Source: Oryzias latipes (taxonomy: Eukaryota; Chordata; Actinopteri; Beloniformes; Adrianichthyidae). Taken from it: DNA of 64,000 nucleotides. A program made the position numbers and the translations under genes. Of this stretch, positions 1-10,700 are shown piece by piece. The DNA lies in assembly GCF_002234675.1 (NCBI RefSeq), contig NC_019871.2:28148094-28212093 (forward strand), written 5' to 3'. How positions within the stretch are numbered: position 1 is the first letter of the stretch; each line of letters opens with the position of its first letter. The notes under the pieces were generated by a model. That model saw only the letters and a program-made list of their open reading frames with translations, was not told where the DNA came from and did no database searches.

Positions 1-498
1 GATTCAGGTCCAGTGTTGTACCTGCACAGTAGATTATGTTTTCTAAAGTGTAGCTAGCAGGAAAGTAAATCTTACGTGTGTCCTTTGAGGTTTGCGACCA
101 CGGAAAGGAAAAGCGCTAATGCTTTTGCACCTGTAAAATGTAGAAACCAAATTTCCACTTACTTTTTTCGCTCATCAGCTCTACTTGATGACATTCAGAC
201 TCCAGCATGCAGCTGTAACACCCCAGATCAGTGTTTTCCAGCTCACTGATGCTAATAGAGAAGTTACCAAGTGAGGTCTGGAGGGGATAGACTCTCAATC
301 TGCCATTTCTGGGGTCCCAAAGCTTGACTTGTCCATTGGAAGAAAGTAACACCAGGTCTCTTTCTCCATTGTAGATCCATCTGACTTTACTCAACGTTGT
401 TATTTTAAAGTTGCAAGGCAGAAATGCAGAGGATCCAATCTGAGAGTTGAGTTTTGTCGTTGCACAAGATTTTCCATTAGAAGACTCTTTACAGGTTC
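1..498 (-). pseudogene. Partial second copy of the Ig V-type receptor gene
   Basis: This is a near-identical copy of part of the receptor gene at 7798-11928. The Ig V exon is 163-498 (acceptor above 498, donor GTAAGT just below 163). Positions 1-21 are the start of the transmembrane exon, cut by the window edge. The Ig exon is open and differs from the other copy at three residues (V/I, L/F, L/I). The matching signal-peptide exon is not found: intron 1 is cut at about 1583 by a gypsy element, and nothing resembling the exon appears before the next gene. I infer a paralogue that has lost its 5' end, although an unsequenced or alternative first exon cannot be excluded. Confidence 0.75.
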
Positions 499-1361
499 CT
501 GCATCTTAAACAGAAGACACATGATACAGATTTAATTTGTTTCATCATCTGTGCTTCATTTTATTTTCTTCAAAATGGTGTTTTTGATAAATGTGGCACA
601 ACCTTTTATTTTACTCCAATTTTGTTTAAACTTTTCATTAAAGTCTTCCTCTGAAAAGGAAATGTCTCTGAAATGTCTCTAGAAATTTGCAAAGATCCCT
701 AGAAGATAAATATCTTGATTCCATGATTATAATTTGATAAAGGACGTGACTATCAGGGCAGGAGTAGGGTTACGGTTAAAATACGTCTGGCCGAAACAGT
801 AATGTGTATTTTAGCTGCACGTGGTTTACGTGTGGCCAAAATGAATTTCAAATAATTTTTGCACTTGGTCGCAGGTAAATATGTGCTGACCACATCGACT
901 TTTTATAAATGACATCATTTAAAAGTATTTTCCACGTGTCAGACCTAAAGTTCTCTACACTCTCTATACGCATCCTTTCTCAATATTAATGCCAAAGATG
1001 TTTGTAAGGCAAAACACTGGTTTACTGTTCATTTTAAGATGAAAAGTATTTTCCACGTGTCAGACCTAAAGTTCTCAAAAAAACGTATATTTGTCCGTAG
1101 AATTATTTTTGGTTAAAAAACTATTGCGTAATATGGAAGTTAACACAAAATTGATGTTAATGTTATTATATACAAGTAATATTTCTAAAAATATAAAGGT
1201 ATTTCAGGCTAGTAAATTTATAATTGTACCGTTAAAATTCTTTTAATTTGATAAATACATGATTTGTTAATTTTATGAAAATGTTTTTACCATAATCACC
1301 TATTTGTTCACATTTTTTTAATCCTATCTTTGTTTGGCGTTTTATTTATATGTCATGTTTG

Positions 1362-1424
<63 letters not shown>

Positions 1425-1583
1425 TCAATGAAAAACCTCTGATAAAAATCGATCACGTCTGCTGTTTTTTATGGATCATATTCAAACCCAGAAATTCTAT
1501 TAGATCAATTACATGAATATCTGCACCAATCAATACAAAAAATACACTAATTTATTTTAGTAAACCTGTAGAAATAGTACTTC
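499..1583 (-). other. Intron 1 of the partial receptor copy
   Basis: This non-coding DNA aligns to intron 1 of the complete gene (10289 to about 11808). Up to 920 it is almost identical to 10289-10710. Beyond that it is more diverged, with indels, a 35-bp direct repeat (921-955 and 1042-1076) and a TA tract. Alignment ends at about 1583 where gypsy sequence begins. Confidence 0.75.
1368..1421. repeat. (TA)n microsatellite
   Basis: About 27 uninterrupted TA units. The complete gene copy has an unrelated sequence at this place in intron 1 (about 11565-11660), so the tract arose or expanded after duplication, or was lost there. The small ORF reading through it is an artefact of the repeat. Confidence 0.97.
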
Positions 1584-1620
1584 GTCCGTCCAGGGCAGCC
1601 TTTGACCAACCCCCCCCCGG

Positions 1621-2295
1621 GTGCCTCTTCAGCCGTCCCGGCTTCTACCCCGCCTGCGCCTGCCCGGTGTCAGGAAATCAAGATCGCCCCCCCCCGAGCG
1701 TTACTCGGGGGAGTCGGGACTGTGCAAACACTTCCTCACGGATTGTTCAATCCAATTTGAACATTCCCCCCATGCATTTGGATCGGACAGAGCCAGGATC
1801 GCTTTTATGATCTCCCGAATTTCGGGGAGGGCTCGAGCTTGGGCCATGGCCGAGTGGGCTCGCGACTCCCCTCTCTGTTACTCTCTTCTCGCCTTCCAGG
1901 AGGCTCTTCAGAGCACGTTCGACCCTGTGTCTACCAGCCGGGATAAGGCGCGGGAGCTTACCTGCATACGCCAAGGAGGGGACTTTGTCTGTGAGTACGC
2001 CGTCCGTTTTCGCACCTTAGGGCCAGAGAGCGGATGGAACTCGGTGGCGCTGTATGACGTCTTCCTGAAGGGGTTGGCGCCGCACATCCAGGAGCAGCTC
2101 ATACCCCTGGATTTGCCTCCAGGTCTGGACTCTCTCATAGCTCTCGCCGTTCGCACGGACAATCGGATCCATGGACTGGCCTTCCGGCGCAGCCGCGGTC
2201 CCACGGGGGAAGGGCCGTCTAGCGGGACAGAGACTATGGAGAGGCGGGTTTTCCGCCAGGTTCCTGCCGAACCGCCTCGCACTCCCCCTAGGTGA
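1621..2295 (+). pseudogene. gag: gypsy gag fragment
   Basis: About 224 codons are open and contain a retrotransposon-type capsid region, with an RISGRARAWA-like stretch and a downstream region typical of fish gypsy gag proteins. The true N-terminus is absent, because the element is truncated just upstream. The zinc knuckle lies in a neighbouring frame from 2311, so gag is split by a stop or frameshift near 2295. Capsid function is inferred from family position. Confidence 0.8.
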
Positions 2296-2310
2296 CGGGA
2301 GGAGGAACCC

Positions 2311-3564
2311 ATGCAGGTGAACCAAGCACGGCTCTCAGCGGAGGAACGCCAGCGACGCCAGCGGGAGGGGCGGTGTTTCTACTGTGGAGAGCTCGGTCAT
2401 CTGATTCCTTCTTGTCCAATGAAGAAGTCTGCGAGGGTGAGTCACATCGCAACCGAGGACAGACGCACACGGAGCCTCACTCCCCTAGAGGTAACACACC
2501 ATGGCGTCACCACGGCCCTCTCAGCTCTCATTGACTCAGGGGCTGATGTCAGCTTAATGGACTGGATGCTGGCAGAAGACCTAGGTCTGGAGCCTCGCCC
2601 CCTGGACAGTCCTGTCCAGGTTTGTGGTCTTCATGGGAGGGGTCTTTTTCATATTACTCACGCCACGGAACCGCTTCAAGTGTCCATACATGACCATTCA
2701 GAAACCATGCCATTCTACCTATTTAAGGGCTCCTCTAGGAACTTGGTCCTGGGCTATCCCTGGCTGTGTCAGCACGGACCCCAGGTGGACTGGTCATCAG
2801 GGAAAATCCTGGGATGGGGTTCGGACTGTGATGAACACCGGAGCTCTGGGTCAGCAGGTAAACGAACTCCTGTGAACAATAATCCATTTCCCGTCCGTCC
2901 TGCTTTCGTCGCCGGGGCTGGGTTTTTCTTCGTTGGGAAGAAGGACGGGACCCTCAGGCCCTGCATTGCCTACAGCGCCCTCAATGACATTACCATTAAA
3001 AACCGATACCCATTCCCACTCATGTCCTCTGTTTTTGACCAGCTCCAGCAGGCCAAAGTCTTCACAAAACTCAACCTACGAAACGCTTACCATATGGTCA
3101 GGATCAGGGAGGGGGACGAGTGGAAGACGGGGTTCAACACACCCAGCGGCCATTATGAGTATCTGGTGATGCCCTTTGGACTAACCAATGCTCCCGCTGT
3201 GTTCCAGGCCATGATCAACGATGTCCTCAGGGACTTTCTGGACCACTTTGTCTACGTGTATTTGGACGACAGTCTCATATACTCCCCTGACCTGGACACT
3301 CATGTCTCCCATGTCTCTGAGGTTCTTGAGCGCCTTCTAGACAATCACCTGTATGTCAAGGCGGAAAAAAAAGAGTTCTACGTCTCAACCGTCGCCTTTC
3401 TGGGATTTATAGTGTCCGCAGGGAGGGTTGAGATGGACCCGGCCAAGGTCAGCGCGGTGATGGACTGGCCGTCACCAGACAGCCGCAAGAAACTCCAGCA
3501 GTTTCTGGGGTTTGCTAATTTTTACAGACGCTTTATACCTTTATACGGGGCTTCAGCTCCATAG
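2311..3564 (+). pseudogene. pol: gypsy zinc knuckle, protease and reverse transcriptase
   Basis: Visible in order: a CCHC knuckle (CFYCGELGHLIPSC, near residues 22-35), the protease active site (LIDSGAD), and reverse transcriptase with the VMPFGLTNAP motif and catalytic YLDD. The frame ends near 3560 shortly after the RT thumb, where the following RNase H continues in another frame. This indicates a small indel. In an intact element this would be one polyprotein with RNase H and integrase. Confidence 0.9.
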
Positions 3565-3596
3565 CTGCGCCTCTCCATGCACTCACCTCTCCTCGT

Positions 3597-4914
3597 GTGC
3601 AGTACCAGTGGACGCTTGCAGCCGAAGCCGCCTTCCGGACACTGAAACGCCGCTTCACGTCAGCTCCGCTGCTCACTCTGCCTGACCCGCGCCGCCAGTT
3701 CATTGTGGAGGTGGATGCCTCCAATGAGGGGGTCGGGGCCGTCCTGTCCCAGCGGTCGGAGCAGGATGGGAAGTTGCACTCCTGTGCGTTCCTGTCCACG
3801 CGCCTCTGCGCTGCCGAACGCAACTACGACACCGGCAACCGAGAGCTGCTGGCGGTTAAGGTGGCTCTGGAAGAGTGGAGGCACTGGTTAGAGGGGTCCG
3901 AATACCCATTTGTGGTCTGGACGGACCACAAAAACCTGGAGTACATCCGAAACGCCAAAAGACTTAATTCTCGCCAGGCCCGTTGGCGACTGTTTTTTTA
4001 CCGTTTTTCTTTTGTTTTCTCTTACAGGCCGGGGTCCAAGAACATCAAGCCGGATGCCTTGTCCCGTCGATTCGACCCCGCGCCCGTTGCCAAAACACCT
4101 GAGTCTATCCTTCCACTGTCCTGTGTGGTTGGGGCGGTGTGCTGGCAAATACTATCCGAGGGAAAGCAGGCTAACAGTGGGGTGCAGACGCCCAGTGGAT
4201 GCCCGAGGAACCGCCTGTTCGTTCCTCTGTCACTACGCTCAAGGGTGATTCACTGGTCCCACGCCTCACTGCTTTCCTGTCATCCGGGAGTTCGGCGGAC
4301 AATGCACGCCATCTCCCGGAGGTTCTGGTGGCCAAGCATGGGGCCAGAGGTCCGGGAGTACGTTGCCGCATGTTCAGTCTGTGCCCGGAGCAATTCTTCC
4401 ACTGGCCGTCGCATGGGACTCCTTCAGCCTCTAACTCATCCCTTCCAGACCATGGGCTGACATCTCGATGGACTTCGTCACTGGGCTTCCTGTCTCACGG
4501 GGCCACACCGCCGTCTTAACGGTCGTGGACAGGTTTTCTAAGATGGTCAGGTTCATCGCCCTGCCAAGACTGCCATCAGCCAAGGACACGGCTGAGATCA
4601 TCATGCACCAGATTGTGCGATACCATGGGTTTCCAAGGGATATTGTGTCAGACCGGGGACCGCAGTTCATGTCCCGGTTCTGGAAGGAATACTGTCGGCT
4701 CATAGGCGCCAAGGACAGCCTGTCCTCGAGACATCACCCAGAATCCAACGGTCAGACTGAACGCCTCAATCAACAGCTGGAAACCGGCCTCCGGTGCTTG
4801 ATCTCCCAGAACCCCTCGACATGGAGCAGACTCCTGGTGTGGGTAGAGTTCGCCCACAACACTCTACCTACCTCGGCCACGGGCTTTTCGCTACGAACCT
4901 CCTCTGTTCGCTGA
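3597..4914 (+). pseudogene. pol: gypsy RNase H and integrase, frame-broken
   Basis: The first segment (3597-4460) has RNase H signatures ([14 protein letters not shown], then [10 protein letters not shown]) and the integrase H-H-C-C zinc region (CHPGVRRT followed by CSVCARS). The second segment (4468-4914) has the integrase core: [11 protein letters not shown], then SDRGPQF, then the [11 protein letters not shown] stretch that carries the catalytic glutamate. The two lie in different frames, and the second ends early at 4914. The key residues are present but the gene cannot give one protein. Confidence 0.9.
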
Positions 4915-5140
4915 TGAGGAAGCTGAGGTCGCCGTCCCGTCTGCTCACGCCCTGGTCCGTTGGTGCCGTCACATCTGGGCGGCCGCTCGACAGGTTCTGG
5001 CTCGACAACAGGATTGGGTCAAGAAAGCGGCGGACCGCAGGAGGTGTCCCGCTCCCGTCCACCGACCCGGTCAGAAGGTTTGGCTCTCGACCAGGGATCT
5101 CAACCTGCACGTCCCATGTAGGAAACTGGCTCCCCGGTTT

Positions 5141-5503
5141 GTGGGACCATTTCCCATCACGAAGATCATCAACCCGGCGGCAGTTCGCCTTCGTCTGCCC
5201 CGGTCTCTCCGGACACATCCAACGTTCCATGTCAGCAAGGTGAAGCCGGTGGTGGACAGTCCTCTGGTGCCTCCCTCGGAGCCCCCGCCTCCACCAGGGA
5301 TGGTGGGAGGTGGTCCGGTGTACACCGTGCGGAAGATCCTGGCCGTCAGAAAACGGGGTGGTGGTCGGCAGTTCCTGGTGGACTGGCTGGGCTACGGTCT
5401 GGAGGATCGCCAGTGGATTCCGGAGCGTTTCATTGAGGACAGGTCTCTCCTGACGGACTTCTTCAAGTCCGGGGCTCCTGGACCGTCTTGTGTCGGTCCT
5501 TAG
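5141..5503 (+). pseudogene. gypsy integrase C-terminus with chromodomain
   Basis: An open segment has the integrase-tail motif HPTFHVSKVKP followed by a proline-rich linker and a chromodomain: YTVRKILAVR, FLVDWLGYG and a W-P-E-R-F-type end. Chromodomains of this class steer integration toward chromatin. It ends with a stop just before the purine tract and LTR, the expected place for the end of pol. It is disconnected from the upstream integrase core by frame breaks. Confidence 0.88.
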
Positions 5504-5514
5504 GGAGGGGGTAC

Positions 5515-5823
5515 TGTCATGTTTCGTCAAGTTCCTGTCTGTCATTTGTGTCCTCATGTGTCACTTCCTGTTTTGTTTTGAAAGTTCCATTCCCCTTTTC
5601 CTGTCAATGTCTGTTTTCCCCACAGCTGTGTCTACCTAATCATCCTTGATCGTTCCCACCTGTTCTTGCCCTCCTCATATGTTTTTATTGTTGGCGTTTC
5701 CCTCTGTTTGGTCCCTGTTTGTCATTTGATGTCACGTGCCAAGTTAAGCCAAACTCTGAACTCAGGATTAAATAACTCTTTGAAACTCTGCATCTGAGTC
5801 CTCTACATTGTGTGGTCTTGTCA
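5515..5823 (+). repeat. 3' LTR of the gypsy element
   Basis: It starts TGTCATG directly after a purine-rich tract (5502-5514) and runs to about 5823, ending ...TTGTCA. An AATAA-type signal lies near 5770. The right boundary is uncertain by a few bases, because Tc1 sequence follows at once. No matching 5' LTR is present. Confidence 0.75.
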
Positions 5824-6981
5824 GAAACATTTTCCACATACACAAAATAACCAGTTCTCTGAAATATTGTTCACAAATCTGTCTAAATCTGTGATAGTGA
5901 GCACTTCTCCTTTGCCAAGACAATCCATCCCACCTCGCAGATGTGCAATATCAAGATGCTGATTAGACAGCATAATTATTGCACAGGTGTGCCTTAGACC
6001 GTCCACAAGAAAAGGCCACTCTGAAATCTTCAGTTGTATCACACAGCACAATGCCACAGATGTCGCAAGTTTTGAGGGAGCGTGCAATTGGCATGCTGAT
6101 AGCAGGAATGTACACCAGAGCTGTTGCTAGGGAATTGAATGTCCATTTCTCTACCATAAGCCGTCTCCAAAGGCGTTTCCGAGAATTTGGCAGCACATCC
6201 AACCGGCCTCACAATCGCAGACCACGTGTAAACACACCAGCCCAAGACCTCCACATCCAGCATGTCCACCTCCAAGATCGTCTGAGACCAGCGACACGGA
6301 CAGCTGCTGAAACAATCGGTTTGCATAACCACAGAATTTCTGCACAAACTGTCAGAAACCGTCTCAAGGAAGCTCATCTGCATGCTCGTCGTCCTCATCG
6401 AGGTCTCGACCTCACTCCAGTTCATCGTCGTAACAGACTTGAGTGGGCAAATGCTCACATGCAATGGCGTCTGGCACGTTGGAGAGTTGTTCTCTTCACG
6501 GATGAATCCCGGTTTACACTGTTCAGGGCAGATGGCAGACAGCGTGTGTGGCGTCATGTGGGTGAGCAGTTTTCTGATGTCAATGTTGTGGATCGAGTAG
6601 CCCATGGTGGTGGTGGGATCATGGTATGGGCAGGCATATGTTATAGGCGAAGAACACAGTTGCATTTCATTGATGGCATTTTGAATGCACAGAGATACCG
6701 TGACGAGATCCTGGGGCCCATTGTTGTGCCGTACATCCAACAACATCATCTCATGTTGCACCATGATAATGCACGGCCCCATGCTGCAAGGATCTGAACA
6801 CAATTCTTGGAAGCTGAAAACATCCCAGTTCTTGCATGGCCAGCATACTCACCGGACATGTCACCCATTGAGCATGTTTGGGATGCTCTGGATCGGCGAA
6901 TACGACAGCGTGTTCCAGTTCCTGCCAATATCCAGCAACTTCGAACAGCCATTAAAGAAGAGTGGATAGAAGATAAGCTAA

Positions 6982-6985
<4 letters not shown>
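5824..6985 (+). mobile_element. Truncated Tc1/mariner element
   Basis: This encodes a Tc1-type DD34E transposase (next entry) with about 230 bp of upstream non-coding sequence. The 3' end, with the last transposase residues and right inverted repeat, is missing: the reading frame runs straight into a (TA)n tract at 6984. The left end lies at or near 5824, directly after the gypsy LTR, but I could not identify the terminal repeat with certainty. Confidence 0.85.
6051..6985 (+). pseudogene. Tc1-like transposase with one nonsense codon
   Basis: Begins at an ATG at 6051. The N-terminal half has a paired-type helix-turn-helix (residues about 10-50, with STISRLQRRFREFG). The catalytic triad is visible: TDESRF, HHDNARP and SPIEHVWD, with 34 residues between the second D and E (DD34E). 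One in-frame TGA at 6795-6797 interrupts the region between them, and the frame continues afterwards. The C-terminus is replaced by TA-repeat codons. An otherwise well-kept frame suggests a fairly recent insertion. Confidence 0.9.

Positions 6986-7055
<70 letters not shown>
6984..7055. repeat. (TA)n microsatellite
   Basis: About 36 TA units directly follow the truncated Tc1 transposase. Because Tc1 elements insert at TA, a TA tract at the broken end may be the original target region or the product of slippage and deletion. Confidence 0.97.
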
Positions 7056-7060
<5 letters not shown>

Positions 7061-7797
7061 CTCATTGACTTAGAGGCACTCAAAGGAAATGGATCAAATG
7101 TTTAACGAACCATATTTAATGACATCATAATTCTGCTTGTTGTTATTGTGAGTACTAGTAGCTATTCCTTTAGGTTTTTGTGTCTACCTTTTACTTGCCT
7201 TTCAGCACATAAGCTAAAGCTATAGGAACTGCTCGACTTTCCCTGCACTGGGATTGCACCAGCGCTAAAGCAGGCTCAGAGGAGACTTGTAAACTGCTGC
7301 TTTGTGCCCCGGTCCTGTCTCTGGGTTGTCAGGTTGCACGACAAAGGCTAGCAGAAATGTTCCTAGAAAGAAGAGCGGCTCCGTCCAAAGTGGGATGGAT
7401 GCCAACTCTCCACATGAGACCGGGCTTTCCTCAAAACACCATCTAGCTTGCCAGCGGCTGTACATTGAAGGGACAAATTATCCGGATGATTAAAAGGCAA
7501 CAACGAATATCTTCAATCTGCAGTGTTTTATTTCACTGTATGATTTAATGCTTAGAGACCTTGTCACTGCATCCAGAGGAGGGCGATACCAACACAGAGA
7601 TGCTTTGCACAGCAGTTTGCACAGCACAAACTTTTATTCTTGGAGCAAAAGACAAAATAACAAAAAAGTTGTTTCAAACAGAAGCCATAGAATTTCATGC
7701 TTTATCCAGGGAAAACAGTGAAATCTGCTTACAAAACAACAACAGTCACAGCCAGTTGTTTCCATCAGATGACAGGTCAGCTCTGTCCCTTGGTGCT
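7056..7797. other. Spacer and 3' UTR of the receptor gene
   Basis: No coding exon is seen. On the minus strand this is downstream of the receptor stop codon at 7798-7800. Candidate AATAAA polyadenylation signals (TTTATT on plus) are at 7633-7638 and 7527-7532. The rest (7056 to about 7500) shows nothing I recognise. Confidence 0.55.
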
Positions 7798-10700
7798 CTA
7801 CACTCGGCTGAGCTGCTCTGTGCTTCTGTTGTAGATGGGATTTCTGTATTCTCCATCTGACAGGGAAAAAATAAGTCAAAGGGAAGTTTTATACATATTT
7901 CTAGACAATGTCACAAAAAATCGCACTTGGTGTCTTTGTTTTATCCCCTTTCAATCCCCTCTGGAAAACATTTTTTTGTTTTTTGTTTTACAGAACTAAC
8001 ATTTGTGATGTAATATAAATGCAGTGCAATACCTTGCTGGGTCTCCACATGGGTAGCCATGGCTTGCTGCTTGCTGATCTCATACTGGTTGGCTGTTCAA
8101 GAAAACAGGACAGTAACCCATCTGACAGAACCAGAAGGATGCAAAACAGACGTTTTTATTTTACCATAAACGTGGCGACGGAGACTCGCTTGGCGCAATT
8201 TGGTGAAGAGTTCTAGGAGGCACATAGTTTGTTGTGTTAGGATTTCAAAAGTTACCACACTGTACCAAATACTCAAGCAACTTAGAGGTACCTATGTGAA
8301 ATATGTGTTTTGTCTTCTGACTTTCAGCTCTCTGAAACCTAAATTCTTCAAGGTTTGGATAGATATGGGAAGAACTTTCGGGAACTTCAGCTCCACTTGG
8401 ATGCTGTAGCTCTCCTGCAGAAGTGCTGCTGTCTTTCGCTGAATCAGCACCGACTGGAGCTTGGTCGTCATTTTCTAGTGATTAAAAACAAAATGTAATT
8501 AAAACACGTTAAATAAATTGGCAGGAAACTGCTAGATCTTTTTAAAAGTCCCACTCCAATTGTCTTTTATTCAATTTTAAAAGTGTTCCCAGTGGTCCTG
8601 ATTATGCCGTTTTCAGCCAAAATTGGTGTTGTTTTGTTGGACATGGTTTCTGCAGAGTGACAGGAGTTTATTAGAAATTCACCTCTAGGTTGTGGGCAGC
8701 ACTGATTGCGCAGAACAACCCTGCCCCTGCTTCCCCTGCTTGTTCTTGTGCACTCTCCTGCTAGCTTGCGGCCCCTCACACCCCCGTCAGAACATTACGG
8801 GTGCAACAAAAATGGGGAGCAAAATTAGATCCATACAGCTGTACAGTTTGGGGCCAGATACAAGGTCCGATGAGGTAAACAAAGACGTACATGAATCTTT
8901 TTGTCTGCAAGTGGTTGATCAGAATGGAGCAGAGCAGGGAGCTTTTCCAGTTTATTTTCTACATCTCAAATAAGATTTTTTTCCAACTCCCTTTTTCGTC
9001 TGCCCCTGATTCACAAGGACTTGAATAACAAAATGCCCAGAAATGCAATATTGAGCTTATTTTTCCCTATAAATGTCCTCCATCATCAGAAAAATGCCAC
9101 GTGAACATGTTAAACACACCAACACAAAACACTGTTTTCATGGCAGTAGGTCTTTTGAAGATAAGAATAAATTACTAAGCGCTACAATCAGAAAAACAAC
9201 ACAAAAAATAAAGGGGGAAGATGAATGGGCGTACCATAAACACCACTGCTACTCTCCACACCTACAAGAAAAGAAAGCACACAGAACATAATAAAAAAAT
9301 GGTTTCATCAGATTTCCTGTGGTTTACACAGAATGTCTACTTTAGGACATATCAATGTACTTCAAAGGTGTCTGCTACCTTTGAGTCAATACTAAACTGT
9401 AAATGTGGTTTTATATGCATCTTTTTGTAGATGCATGTCTACAAATATGTCTGAACCATCAGCCGCTTCATCATTCTATATGTCCCAAACTAACTTAAAT
9501 GAACTGGTAAGATGATGCTACGAGGAGCCAGCATACCTTCAGCCACACCAGTAGTAGAACTGATTGGTATTTTTCCACTCTTTTTCTTCCAGGCGCCTAA
9601 CATAAAAATAGACAAAGTTTCACATTACTGAACCCGAAGTCTATTATAAAAAAATAATGAAATAAAAAAAAAACAAACAAGAAACTGTGTGGGCTAAATT
9701 TAGTCACAAACTCACACATGAAGTAGATGCAGGAGCCAATGAAAGTCAGCAGAAAGACGATAGCCACACCGATGCAGATGTACACAAGTAGATTCAGGTC
9801 CAGTGTTGTACCTGCACAGTAGATTATGTTTTCTAAAGTGTAGCTAGCAGGAAAGTAAATCTTACGTGTGTCCTTTGAGGTTTGCGACCACGGAAAGGAA
9901 AAGTGCTAATGCTTTTGCACCTGTAAAATGTAGAAACCAAATTTCCACTTACTTTTTTCGCTCATCAGCTCTACTTGATGACATTCAGACTCCAGCATGC
10001 AGCTGTAACACCCCAGATCAGTGTTTTCCAGCTCACTGATGCTAATAGAGAAGTTACCAAGTGAGGTCTGGATGGGATAGACTCTCAATCTGCCATTTCT
10101 GGGGTCCCAAAACTTGATTTGTCCATTGGAAGAAAGTAACACCAGGTCCCTTTCTCCATTGTAGATCCATCTGACTTTACTCAACGTTGTTATTTTAAAG
10201 TTGCAAGGCAGAAATGCAGAGGATCCAATCTGAGAGTTGAGTTTTGTCGTTGCACAAGATTTTCCATTAGAAGACTCTTTACAGGTTCCTGCATCTTAAA
10301 CAGAAGACACATGATACAGATTTAATTTGTTTCATCATCTGTGCTTCATTTTATTTTCTTCAAAATGGTGTTTTTGATAAATGTGGCACAACCTTTTATT
10401 TTACTCCAATTTTGTTTAAACCTTTCATTAAATTCTTCCTCTGAAAAGGAAATGTCTCTGAAATGTCTCTAGAAATTTGCAAAGATCCCTAGAAGATAAA
10501 TATCTTGATTCCATGATTATAATTTGATAAAGGACGTGACTATCAGGGCAGGAGTAGGGTTACGGTTAAAATACGTCTGGGCGATACAGTAATGTGTATT
10601 TTAGCTGCACGTGGTTTACGTGTGGCCAAAATGAATTTCAAATAGTTTTTGCACTTGGTCGCAGGTAAATATGTGCTGACCACATCGACTTTTTATAAAT

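Larger units (their letters stand above)
1584..5823 (+). mobile_element. 5'-truncated Ty3/gypsy chromovirus retrotransposon
   Basis: Order of domains: gag, CCHC zinc knuckle, aspartic protease, reverse transcriptase, RNase H, integrase with zinc-binding region, chromodomain, purine tract, 3' LTR. That order and the C-terminal chromodomain define the chromovirus branch of Ty3/gypsy elements. The 5' LTR, primer binding site and the start of gag are missing: sequence goes from receptor intron directly into gag near 1584. The reading frame is broken at several places (near 3560, 4460 and 4914-5141), so it is a dead copy. GC-rich coding sequence contrasts with the AT-rich host intron. Confidence 0.93.

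Noticed and set aside
1621..5557. Many long frames on the minus strand and in shifted frames of the gypsy element
   Set aside because: They are shadows of GC-rich gag-pol coding sequence and have no motifs of their own.
6039..6803. 254-codon minus-strand frame opposite the Tc1 transposase
   Set aside because: It is the antisense shadow of the transposase, whose plus-strand frame has the DD34E motifs.
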